From NCBI GenBank assembly GCA_020725115.1, contig DYFR01000016.1, forward strand, positions 21,471 through 85,470: a stretch of 64,000 bases of DNA, in the 5' to 3' direction. This DNA comes from Thiohalomonas denitrificans. GTDB taxonomy: Bacteria; Pseudomonadota; Gammaproteobacteria; Thiohalomonadales; Thiohalomonadaceae. The notes under the pieces were generated by a model, which saw nothing but the letters and a program-made list of their open reading frames with translations, made no database searches and was not told the DNA's origin. Shown piece after piece: positions 27,796 to 36,837 of this stretch. A program made the translations under genes and the position numbers. The stretch's first letter is position 1. Each line of letters begins with the position of its first letter.

Positions 27796-28042
27796 GCCGC
27801 CTCCTCCCGTCTTGACCTGACACTGTTATAACCCAGCCGACGGCTGCTAGGATAGGCGGCGCGATACGTGGCCCAGCGCAGCATGACGACGATGAGTGAA
27901 TTACAGACCGTAACAGCCCCGGCGGCCGGCCCCCCATCCAGACGTGCTGGAGGGCGGTTCCCGCCATACGAAGTCCGCGAGACGCTGCACGGACCAGGAA
28001 AAACCCGCAGCGATTGATTCGTTACTACAACCCGGAGTACCC

Positions 28043-28300
28043 ATGGCACGCATCAAGATTTACAGTACCGGCACCTGCCCCATCTGCGACAAGACCAAGA
28101 CCCTGCTCAACAAGTGGGGCATCGCCTACGAAGAGGCACGCATCGACCTCGATCGCAGCCTGCTGCAGGAATTTTCCCGTATCACCAGCGGTGCCCGCAC
28201 CGTGCCGCAAATCACCCTCGACGAACGCTGGATCGGCGGTTTCAACGAACTGACCGAGATGCACATGGAGGGTGAACTGGACGAACTGATGGAGGAGTAA
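28043..28300 (+). CDS. Glutaredoxin (Grx3-like)
   Basis: 85-residue dithiol glutaredoxin: KIYSTGTCPICDKTKTLLN has a CPIC active site, and TVPQITLDERWIGGFNEL is the glutathione-binding TVP/GG pair. A cytosolic thiol-disulfide reductant. Ile in place of the usual Tyr or Tyr/Phe in CPxC is uncommon. Start ATG 28043 is backed by GGAG 7 bp upstream. The longer track ORF begins at an unsupported site. Confidence 0.92.
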   Translation: MARIKIYSTGTCPICDKTKTLLNKWGIAYEEARIDLDRSLLQEFSRITSGARTVPQITLDERWIGGFNELTEMHMEGELDELMEE

Positions 28301-28504
28301 CCCTGCCCTTGTGCTGCGCTATGTCTTGTCCATCACCCGCGGCTTGCCCCGCCGCGCACCCTGCGGCCGGTTCTTCTCCTCCTTGCTGAAGGAAAATCGT
28401 CCGAACAGGACACAACCTTTCATGCCGGGGTCACACGCAGATCCCGGCACCTTGAGACAGGCACCGTTGTTGTCGTGTGGGCAAGCCCATCCGCCCATGC
28501 GCCA

Positions 28505-30286
28505 TCAACCTTCCAGCACTTCCGGCGGCGCCACCTTGAGCACCTCCTCAATGGTGGTCTGGCCGTTGGCCACTTTCTGCGCACCGTTCAATCGCAACGG
28601 GCGCATCCCCTCATGGATGGCCTGGCGCCGCAACCGGCCGATGTCGCAATCGGCAGTGATCAGTTTCTTCAGTGCCGGCGTCACCTCCAGCATTTCATAC
28701 ACACCGACCCGGCCACGGTAACCGGTCTGGCGGCATTCCAGACAGCCCACCGGGCGATTGATGCTGGCCGGCGTATTCACCTTCCACGGCGTGACCAGCG
28801 ACTGCCACATATCTTCATCCAGCGGCACCGGCTCCTTGCAGTGGGGGCAAAGGGTACGCAGCAGGCGCTGCCCCAGCACACCGAGTACGGTGGCCTTGAT
28901 GAGATAGGGCGGCACGCCGATTTCGAGCAGGCGGGTGATGGCGGCGGGGGCATCGTTGGTATGCAGGGTAGAAAACACCAGATGACCGGTGAGCGCTGCC
29001 TGTACCGCCATCTCTGCGGTTTCATGATCACGGATCTCGCCCACCATGATGATGTCCGGATCCTGGCGCAGCAGGGTGCGCACGCCGCTGGCGAAGTCGA
29101 GACCGATATTGTGTTGCACCTGCATCTGGTTGAAGCTCGGCTCCACCAGTTCGATGGGGTCTTCGATGGTGCAGATATTCACATCCGGTGTCGCCAGCTC
29201 CTTCAGCGTGGTGTAAAGGGTGGTGGTCTTGCCCGAACCGGTGGGGCCGGTGACCAGGATGATCCCGGTCGGCTCATTGATCATCCGCTGCCACAGGCTG
29301 GTTTCGCCGCTGCTGAAACCGAGCGCGGCATAATCCTTCACCAGCACCTCCGGGTCGAAGATGCGCATCACCAGCTTCTCACCGAAGGCCGTAGGCATGG
29401 TGGAAAGGCGCAGCTCCACTTCATTGCCCTGCGCGCTGCGCGTTTTCAGACGGCCGTCCTGCGGGCGGCGCTTCTCCGACACATCCATGCGTCCCAGTAT
29501 CTTGATGCGCGAGGTGACCGCTGCCGCCACCGAGGCAGGTATCTGGTAGACCATATGCATCACGCCATCGATGCGGAAGCGGATGTTGGTCTGCTCACGG
29601 CGCGGTTCGATATGGATGTCGCTGGCGCGCTGGGCATAGGCATATTGCAGCAGCCAGTCGACAATACTGACGATGTGCTGATCATCCGCCTCCAGCTTGC
29701 CGGCGCGGCCCAGCTCCATCATCTGCTCCAGATTCTGTACGCCGGAGCGCTCGCCCTGGCGGCTGTCGTCGCTGGCGGCGCGCACCGAATGGGACAGGGC
29801 GTAGAACTCGATCAGATAACGGCTGATCTCCTCCGGATTGGCCAGCACCCGCACGATGCGTTTACCCAGGATGCGCGTCAGCTCGCGCTCCCACTCGCGC
29901 ACCTCCGGTTCGGCGGTGGCGATCACCACCTCGTCCGGCCGCACCTCCAGCGCCAGGATGTTGAAGCGGCGCGCGTAGGCATAGGACATCACGGCAGTGG
30001 TCGTCGGCACATCGACCTTGAGTGGATCGATGCGCAGGTAATCCATGCCCGAACGGCTCGCCAGCCACTCGGTCAGCGCGGGCAGATCGAGCATTTTCTG
30101 CGGCACGCGGGCATTGGCCCATTTGTGCTGGGCAATGGTAATGAGCGGATGCTGTTTGCGCGTCATGGCCGGCGCCACGGCCTTGAGGGTGCTGCCCCGC
30201 TCCTCGTCCAGCAGGCCGTCGGCCATCAACATGTCCAGGACACGCCCCAGTTCCAGGGCTTGATCGTGCGGTGTGGTTTTGGCCAT
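28505..30286 (-). CDS. GspE/PilB-type secretion ATPase without its machinery
   Basis: 593-residue AAA+ motor of type II secretion / type IV pilus assembly. It has an N-terminal MshEN-like region, then arm DIHIEPRREQTNIRFRIDG, Walker A GPTGSGKTTTLYT, Asp box TIEDPIELVEP, Walker B DIIMVGEIRDHETAEMA, His box GHLVFSTLHTNDA, and a tetracysteine zinc site (CPHCKE ... GCLECRQTGYRG). All catalytic elements are intact. No GspF/PilC, pilin or secretin gene is adjacent; instead it is the last gene of a three-gene operon with an exported methyltransferase (6 bp upstream) and an AF1514-like protein. Whether it serves a remote T2SS/T4P cannot be told. Confidence 0.92.
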   Translation of the reverse strand: MAKTTPHDQALELGRVLDMLMADGLLDEERGSTLKAVAPAMTRKQHPLITIAQHKWANARVPQKMLDLPALTEWLASRSGMDYLRIDPLKVDVPTTTAVMSYAYARRFNILALEVRPDEVVIATAEPEVREWERELTRILGKRIVRVLANPEEISRYLIEFYALSHSVRAASDDSRQGERSGVQNLEQMMELGRAGKLEADDQHIVSIVDWLLQYAYAQRASDIHIEPRREQTNIRFRIDGVMHMVYQIPASVAAAVTSRIKILGRMDVSEKRRPQDGRLKTRSAQGNEVELRLSTMPTAFGEKLVMRIFDPEVLVKDYAALGFSSGETSLWQRMINEPTGIILVTGPTGSGKTTTLYTTLKELATPDVNICTIEDPIELVEPSFNQMQVQHNIGLDFASGVRTLLRQDPDIIMVGEIRDHETAEMAVQAALTGHLVFSTLHTNDAPAAITRLLEIGVPPYLIKATVLGVLGQRLLRTLCPHCKEPVPLDEDMWQSLVTPWKVNTPASINRPVGCLECRQTGYRGRVGVYEMLEVTPALKKLITADCDIGRLRRQAIHEGMRPLRLNGAQKVANGQTTIEEVLKVAPPEVLEG

Positions 30287-30292
30287 GGGGAC

Positions 30293-30979
30293 TCAGTGTT
30301 TGGTAAAGGTAAGAAAATAATTGGTGCGCAGGAAGGCGGGCCTGTCGCTCAGGGTAAAGCCCGCCACGCTGACTTCGTCGATCACCTGCGTCTCGCCGGC
30401 ACGCACATGCGTCATCACCCAGGAGGAACTGAAACCGGCCTCGCGGCGGAAGTCGATGATGATCAGGCGGCCACCGGGGCGCAGCGCCTGGTGAATCGAC
30501 GCCAGCATGGCCTGCGGATACTCGAAGTGATGATAGGTATCACACACAAAGGCCAGATCGATGGAATTGGGTGCCAGAAAGGTCGAGCGCTGCTCGCTCA
30601 CCACCGGCACCACATTGCTGAAACCCTCCGCCTGCGCCCGCACCTGGATGCCGGCAACAAACTCCGGCGCGATATCCACCGCGTACACCCGCCCGCGCTC
30701 GCCCACCTCGCGCGCGAACAGCAGGGTGAACAGGCCGCTGCCGGCGCCGATGTCGGCCACTGCCATGCCGGGTTGCACCGCGCTGGCGGCCAGTATCTCC
30801 AGGCGCCGGGCATACACTTCGCGCCCCGGCTGCTCGAAGGTATCGCGCCATTGCGTGAAATCAGGACTCTCATAGTGGCGGTTGATGCCGGGGGCGACAC
30901 TCTGCTCGGCATGAACCGCCGTCGCGGCCACCGCCAGCAAGCACAACCACAAAACCAGATGACGGGACAGGCGCTGCAT
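30293..30979 (-). CDS. SAM-dependent methyltransferase with signal peptide
   Basis: 228 residues. The first 24 (MQRLSRHLVLWLCLLAVAATAVHA) are a classical signal peptide with AHA/E cleavage. The remainder is a class I methyltransferase: motif I VADIGAGSGLFTLLFA, acidic VYAVDIAPEF, IDLAFVCDTYHHFEYP and LRPGGRLIIIDFRRE. Its partners are gspE 6 bp downstream and an AF1514-like gene 9 bp upstream; ribosome site GGTAGGAG. Export of a SAM enzyme is puzzling because SAM is cytosolic. Signal-bearing predicted methyltransferases occur in other Proteobacteria, but none is understood as far as I know. Confidence 0.85.
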   Translation of the reverse strand: MQRLSRHLVLWLCLLAVAATAVHAEQSVAPGINRHYESPDFTQWRDTFEQPGREVYARRLEILAASAVQPGMAVADIGAGSGLFTLLFAREVGERGRVYAVDIAPEFVAGIQVRAQAEGFSNVVPVVSEQRSTFLAPNSIDLAFVCDTYHHFEYPQAMLASIHQALRPGGRLIIIDFRREAGFSSSWVMTHVRAGETQVIDEVSVAGFTLSDRPAFLRTNYFLTFTKH

Positions 30980-30988
30980 GCTCCTACC

Positions 30989-31273
30989 TCAGGCGAACTC
31001 ACCCAGTGGACGATAGCAGAACACATAGGCACCGTGTGCGATGTCCACCCGCAGTGTGCCGCCGCGATTCTCGGCATAGGCCACGAAGCCCGGTGTCGCG
31101 CAGTGGCGGTGGCACTCGTTCACCCCCGCGGGCGACTCCAGATCACGCCCGCGGTCATACCACGACAACAGCAACGGCTCCTCCACCCGCTCCGCCGCCA
31201 CGCCGTCGGCCAGGCGCTTGGCCTGATTGAAATCCAGCGGCTCCACGCCACCCTCGATGTCTACCTGTTCCAT
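30989..31273 (-). CDS. AF1514-like (DUF5619-like) protein A
   Basis: 94 residues. LDFNQAKRLADGVAAERVEEPLLLSWYDRGRDLESP and GFVAYAENRGGTLRVDIAHGAYVFCY resemble a small uncharacterised family I know as AF1514/DUF5619. One His/Cys cluster (NECHRHCATPG) could bind metal. Start ATG 31273 with a GGTGGGG ribosome site. First gene of the methyltransferase–gspE operon and divergent from a second protein with the same layout (31383). The family name is from memory and not confirmed. Confidence 0.7.
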   Translation of the reverse strand: MEQVDIEGGVEPLDFNQAKRLADGVAAERVEEPLLLSWYDRGRDLESPAGVNECHRHCATPGFVAYAENRGGTLRVDIAHGAYVFCYRPLGEFA

Positions 31274-31382
31274 TGCCCCACCTGATCCGCCTTTGACAGG
31301 CGCCCATTCCCGACTATGCTTCCTGATATCCGAGTGAATCACTCAACATTATCCCACCCGCCCTCTGTACTGGAGGCATACC

Positions 31383-31805
31383 ATGAAACACATCGAACTT
31401 ACCCTCCGCGGCCTGCCCATCGACTACCAGATGGCCAACGCCATCGCCCGCACCGTCGCGCAGCAGCTGGAGTCCGAACCCACCCTGGTAGCCTGGCACG
31501 ACGCCCCGGAAGGGCGCATGTCGCCGGTCATCGAAGGCGCCGACGTGCATAGCCGCTGGCAGGACTACGGCGAAACCCACGGCGGCGACTTCGCCGTCAG
31601 CGTCAACGGCGACTACGACTTCATCTTCGCCGACAGTTCGCGCTACGAAACCCTGGAGCACAGCCCCTACATCGCACTGCGCGACAGCCAGGGCCACGAG
31701 TTCCTCTGCCTGGCCGAACACCTGCGCGATCCCAAGAACCCGCGCAACGAGGCCTGCTTCCCACTGGAAAGCAATGAAGGCTACGGCGGACTGCACGAAG
31801 GCTGA
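31383..31805 (+). CDS. AF1514-like (DUF5619-like) protein B
   Basis: 140 residues, divergent from protein A across a 109-bp gap. The layout is shared: IDYQMANAIARTVAQQLESEPTLVAWHDAPEGRMSPV, then GGDFAVSVNGDYDFIFAD, matching A's AKRLADGVAAE..EPLLLSWYDRGRDLESP and GGTLRVDIAHGAYVFCY. B has an extra C-terminal 55 residues (HSPYIALRDSQGHEFLCLAEHLRDPKNPRNEACF) with two cysteines. Function unknown. A GATACAAG repeat begins a few bases after its stop. Confidence 0.7.
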   Translation: MKHIELTLRGLPIDYQMANAIARTVAQQLESEPTLVAWHDAPEGRMSPVIEGADVHSRWQDYGETHGGDFAVSVNGDYDFIFADSSRYETLEHSPYIALRDSQGHEFLCLAEHLRDPKNPRNEACFPLESNEGYGGLHEG

Positions 31806-31808
31806 GGC

Positions 31809-31920
31809 AGATAAAAGCTACAAGAGGAAAGATACAAGGGAGTGAACTCGCTGCGCGAGTGCTGTTTGAAATTCAAACAACCGTGCGCGCAGCGCACTCA
31901 TTCCCTTGTATCTTGTATCT

Positions 31921-31934
<14 letters not shown>
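31809..31934. repeat. GATACAAG-family inverted repeat, copy 4 (overlaps recQ 3' end)
   Basis: Left arm agctacaagaggaaagat, right arm cttgtatcttgtatcttt then actcttgtatctc; centre gtgaactcgctgcgcgag ... gaaattcaaacaaccg ... cagcgcactc, close to copy 3. Its right end encodes the last residues (EIQE) and stop of recQ. Confidence 0.88.
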
Positions 31935-34047
<2,113 letters not shown>

Positions 34048-34158
34048 GGCCACGCCTCTCACAGGGTTACGGACGGATAAACACAGAGCGGGCGAATGTT
34101 ACCACCAGAGGATGGACTCGCGCCGCTCCCGGCCATCCATGGCCTCCACGGCATAAAC

Positions 34159-34187
34159 AAAAAAAAAGCCCAGGTGGCCCTGGGCTT
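34159..34187 (-). terminator. Intrinsic terminator upstream of recQ (minus strand)
   Basis: 9-bp perfect stem AAGCCCAGG / CCTGGGCTT, 4-base loop, followed on the minus strand by T9. It ends a transcript coming from 34.2 kb or beyond before recQ. Confidence 0.85.
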
Positions 34188-34257
34188 GGAAAGAGGGGAT
34201 GACAAAACTTAAAACCACAGGAGGTCCCACCACACGCCTGTCATCCCCCGGAGGAGT
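34159..34257 (-). ncRNA. Candidate small RNA or leader with intrinsic terminator
   Basis: On the minus strand: TTGGTA (34292-34287), a 16-bp spacer and TATCAT (34270-34265) resemble a sigma-70 promoter. About 10-20 bases downstream begins a perfect 10-bp stem TGTCATCCCC/GGGGATGACA (34239-34248 with 34195-34204) whose loop contains GGGACCTCCTGTGG. It is followed by a 9-bp stem AAGCCCAGG/CCTGGGCTT and nine Ts (34187-34159). This would give an RNA of about 100 nt. It could instead be the 3' UTR of the upstream membrane protein gene. Confidence 0.35.
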
Positions 34258-34445
34258 CATTACGATGATAGTTATTGCACACACCGTACCAACTTCGCCC
34301 AGGAGCAGACATCTGGCGTTAACATATTGCTTTACAATGAAAAACACATGCTGACCACGATCATTTCGGCAGGGCGCACTAGGCGCGGAACTGCCAGATT
34401 CGGCACCACACCCCTGACACACCGCCAAAAATGACGCACCAATAA

Positions 34446-35342
34446 CTATTTGAGACTGTTGCCGCCCTCTTCCCCACCGCCACCAGCCCGGACATGTACC
34501 GTCGGCAGGGGCAACCGCCACAACCAGCCGATACCACGCAGCAGCCCCCACAGGAACAGCAGCGGCAGCACGACCGTTTGCACCAGGAACACCACGATGA
34601 GGTTGATCACCTGCTCGCTCACATCCGTCGCCGCCCGTTCGTACTTGCGCAGATAGCTGCCGACATCCACCGCCGCCGCCGCCGACTGATAGGCGCGCCG
34701 TACCCGATCCACCAGCGATGGGTCATCCACCACCGGGATATCCTGCTCGGCCCCCTGGTTGATCTCCTGGATATTCGAGGTCACCTGCTCGATACGCGCC
34801 GAGGAACTGTCATAGCGTTCCTGCAGAAACGCGCCGTAGAACAATTCACCGGTCATGGCCAGCAGCGGCACGGCGAAGCGCAGCACCAGCAGCATGATGC
34901 CGAGGCGCAGCAGCCAGACCCGCATCTGCGGCGCCACCCGCGGCAGCCACAGCAATACCAGGGCGCCCAGCCACACCGCTGCCAGTGCCCAGGTAAAGGC
35001 GGGCACGGTAAACAGTTCCAGCAACAGCCGTTGCAGGCCCAGGGCGGTGGCGCTGGCCAGCATCACCCAGGAAAACTGCTCCACCAGATCGTTGACGGGG
35101 TCGAGCACCTGGCCCGGGGTGAAGTTGACGCCCACTCCGGCCGGCTCCACCGCGATCGACGTCCCCTGCGCCACCGAGATCACCGCGTTCAGGCCGCGCG
35201 CCACGGCGAAGGTCACCAGTGCCCGCTTGAAGCTGCGCTCGGTATACTCGAAGCCCGCGCGGTCGAGCACGCCGCTGGCGGCCAGCCCCAACAGGGCGAT
35301 GGCCATCAGCGTGAGCCCGAGTTTGACTGCTATTTTTTCCAT
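34446..35342 (-). CDS. Integral membrane protein of unknown function
   Basis: 298 residues with an N-terminal helix (LGLTLMAIALLGLAASGVL), a periplasmic-like loop (residues 30-85), three to four central helices (SWVMLASATALGLQ, FTWALAAVWLGALVLLWL, LLRLGIMLLVLRFAVPLLAM), a soluble predicted coiled segment (SARIEQVTSNIQEINQGAEQD ... VDVGSYLRKYERAATD) and a C-terminal helix (VINLIVVFLVQTVVLPLLFLWGL). I do not recognise the family. Start ATG 35342 with GGAGG 8 bp upstream. Confidence 0.7.
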   Translation of the reverse strand: MEKIAVKLGLTLMAIALLGLAASGVLDRAGFEYTERSFKRALVTFAVARGLNAVISVAQGTSIAVEPAGVGVNFTPGQVLDPVNDLVEQFSWVMLASATALGLQRLLLELFTVPAFTWALAAVWLGALVLLWLPRVAPQMRVWLLRLGIMLLVLRFAVPLLAMTGELFYGAFLQERYDSSSARIEQVTSNIQEINQGAEQDIPVVDDPSLVDRVRRAYQSAAAAVDVGSYLRKYERAATDVSEQVINLIVVFLVQTVVLPLLFLWGLLRGIGWLWRLPLPTVHVRAGGGGEEGGNSLK

Positions 35343-35392
35343 GCCGGTGTCCTCCTTGCCGGTCAGCATAACCGCAGGTTGCGCACAACACG

Positions 35393-35773
35393 ATGGAAAC
35401 CAGATTTCACCAGCTCCGCCCCGGCCAGCATTTTCAATGGCAGGGCGAGACCTACGAAAAGATCAACCCGCTGCTGGCGCGCAGCGTGGACAGCGGTGCA
35501 CAGCGCCTGATCCCGCGCTCCACCCAGGTGATGCCGCTGACGGGGGCACCCCCGCCGGCGGCAGAACCACCCCCGGCAGACCTCCAGGCCGTACGCCACG
35601 CCATTGAGGACTACCATCGCAACAGCCTGCACTGGCTGGATCAACAGAATGGTTCGGAAGAGAAACTGAACCAGGCCCGGGAGGCCCTGGCACAGGCGCG
35701 GCAACGGGTGTTGTCTGCCCTGGGAGAGGAGGGAAAAACGGCATCGGCGTTTCCGGACGGAAACGCCGACTGA
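35393..35773 (+). CDS. Hypothetical small protein
   Basis: 126 residues, no recognised family. The N-terminal half (METRFHQLRPGQHFQWQGETYEKINPLLARS) reads like a small beta-domain of the type seen in phage/cytosolic hypothetical proteins. A Pro/Ala linker (APPPAAEPPPADL) leads to a C-terminal helix (EEKLNQAREALAQARQRVLSAL). A perfect 11-bp hairpin (TCGGCGTTTCC / GGAAACGCCGA, 35744-35769) lies within the last codons; it has no T tract. Convergent with the RRM gene. Confidence 0.6.
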   Translation: METRFHQLRPGQHFQWQGETYEKINPLLARSVDSGAQRLIPRSTQVMPLTGAPPPAAEPPPADLQAVRHAIEDYHRNSLHWLDQQNGSEEKLNQAREALAQARQRVLSALGEEGKTASAFPDGNAD

Positions 35774-35780
35774 GACTGAA

Positions 35781-36047
35781 CTAGCGGCGGCCGCCGCGGC
35801 CCTTGGTCTTGGGCTGCTCCTCGGTCACCTTGAGCGCCTTGCCCTTGTACTGGGTACCGTTGAGGCCGGCAATGGCGGCGCGGGTTTCGTGACCTTCCAT
35901 GTCCACCAGGGCGAAACCGCGGCAATTGCCGCTGAACACATCCATCGAAATCTTCACACCGCGCACCGTGCCGAACTGGGAAAACAGCTCGCGCACATCG
36001 TCTTCACGGGTCTCCGGGGCCAGGTTGCCGACAAACATCGTTTTCAT
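35781..36047 (-). CDS. RRM-type RNA-binding protein
   Basis: 88 residues: one RNA recognition motif with RNP2 MFVGNL and RNP1 CRGFALVDM, then a short basic tail TKGRGGRR. Single-RRM proteins of this kind in bacteria often respond to cold, which fits its neighbour cspA. Start ATG 36047 (GGAGG 6 bp upstream); the longer track ORF is not supported. Confidence 0.92.
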   Translation of the reverse strand: MKTMFVGNLAPETREDDVRELFSQFGTVRGVKISMDVFSGNCRGFALVDMEGHETRAAIAGLNGTQYKGKALKVTEEQPKTKGRGGRR

Positions 36048-36477
36048 GAAAGCCTCCAGGTTGATAGTGGTGCGCACAACCGTACCGACAACGGCTGCGC
36101 CAAATCCGGACAGGGGAATGTCACGGCGGGAGCGTTCCGGGCTAACTATCCGGCGTCCCTGAATTTTTAAGTGGTTACTGACGGAACCCGTCATGTCAGC
36201 CGGGGCCGGCACACCAGGTTTTTGACGGCCACACGGGCACCGAGAACATAAGGTGCCACGCAAACGGTGGCGACAGGCTAACACATAACCCTCCGGATTC
36301 CCCAAAGTAGCCTCAAGAATTTCTTGGCGTTCACGGAAGGAAGGAGGTATAGTGCTTCGCAGCTGCAGACTGTGGCAGCGGTAGTTTAGGTCGTTCTCCT
36401 CCGTGATACCTCCCGAACACCCGCACTTCATGACCTGCACGCACCACCCTAATTAATTGTTTTTGAGGTAAAGAGTA
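36048..36477. other. Intergenic region between the RRM gene and cspA
   Basis: 430 bp without a convincing ORF. It holds the leaders of two divergent genes. The right third contains a promoter-like sequence and the structured cspA leader (listed separately). The left two thirds show no repeat of the dispersed families and nothing I recognise. Confidence 0.6.
36324..36477 (+). promoter_or_regulatory. cspA promoter and long structured 5' leader
   Basis: TTGGCG, an 18-bp spacer and TATAGT (36348-36353) precede about 120 nt of leader. The leader pairs GGAGGTAT (36343-36350) with ATACCTCC (36406-36413) if transcription starts early enough, otherwise the second arm stays free to pair with the ribosome site TTGAGGTAAAG before the ATG. 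Long, structured leaders are a hallmark of cold-inducible csp mRNAs. Confidence 0.45.
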
Positions 36478-36681
36478 ATGGCTACCGGCACTGTGAAATG
36501 GTTCAACGAGTCCAAGGGTTTCGGCTTCATCACCCAGGATAACGGCGGCGCGGACGTATTCGTCCACTTCTCCGCCATCACTGGCTCCGGCTTCAAGACC
36601 CTGGCCGAAGGCCAGAAGGTCTCCTTCGACCTGCAGAACGGCCCCAAGGGTCCGCAGGCGAGCAACGTCGTCGCCCAGTAA
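36478..36681 (+). CDS. cspA: Cold-shock protein, CspA family
   Basis: 67-residue CSD protein: [29 protein letters not shown] contains RNP1 (KGFGFI) and RNP2 (VFVHF). Binds single-stranded RNA/DNA and acts as an RNA chaperone. A long leader and strong terminator frame it as a monocistronic unit. Which csp paralogue it corresponds to cannot be told. Confidence 0.95.
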   Translation: MATGTVKWFNESKGFGFITQDNGGADVFVHFSAITGSGFKTLAEGQKVSFDLQNGPKGPQASNVVAQ

Positions 36682-36710
36682 GCCAGAACCGTTTCACGTT
36701 CTGACCGAAG

Positions 36711-36735
36711 AACCCCGCCCCTGGCGGGGTTTTTC
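36711..36735 (+). terminator. Intrinsic terminator of cspA
   Basis: Stem AACCCCGCC / GGCGGGGTT, 3-base loop, followed by T tract, 30 bp after the stop. Confidence 0.9.
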
Positions 36736-36765
36736 GTTTTCGGGCCCAGAAATTATCAATTTTCC

Positions 36766-36821
36766 AACACTCAACGCAGAGAAAACACCGTCATCAGCTC
36801 TGCGTCTCTGCGTTAGGTGTT
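36766..36821. repeat. CGCAGAG-family inverted repeat, copy 5
   Basis: Arms AACACTCAACGCAGAG and CTCTGCGTCTCTGCGTTAGG, 16 bp apart, between cspA's terminator and the rsmC 3' end. Confidence 0.85.
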
Positions 36822-36837
36822 GGGTTGAATCCCGGGT

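Larger units (their letters stand above)
34048..34445. other. Gene-poor intergenic region between recQ and a membrane protein gene
   Basis: 398 bp. The part 34159-34270 is structured (terminator-like hairpin, long inverted repeat, promoter-like sequence on the minus strand) and is listed separately as a possible small RNA. An alternative plus-strand reading, ATG 34199 to TGA (about 52 residues, MTKLKTTGGPTTRLSSPGGV), follows a GAGGGG sequence but shows no family features. The minus-strand ORF 34099-34551 overlaps a real gene and is rejected. Confidence 0.55.

Noticed and set aside
27892-28017. Possible 41-residue ORF upstream of glutaredoxin
   Set aside because: No ribosome site and no recognisable features; composition fits non-coding GC-rich sequence.
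28475-31285. 936-residue plus-strand ORF
   Set aside because: Exact antisense of the gspE, methyltransferase and AF1514-like genes, which have strong motifs; the His/Gln/Gly-rich composition is typical of a GC-rich antisense frame.
34199-34357. Possible ~52-residue plus-strand ORF
   Set aside because: Overlaps the structured region; no family or membrane features; kept only as an alternative to the small RNA.
35744-35769. Hairpin at the end of the 126-residue hypothetical gene as terminator
   Set aside because: Perfect stem, but inside coding sequence and without a T tract on either strand.
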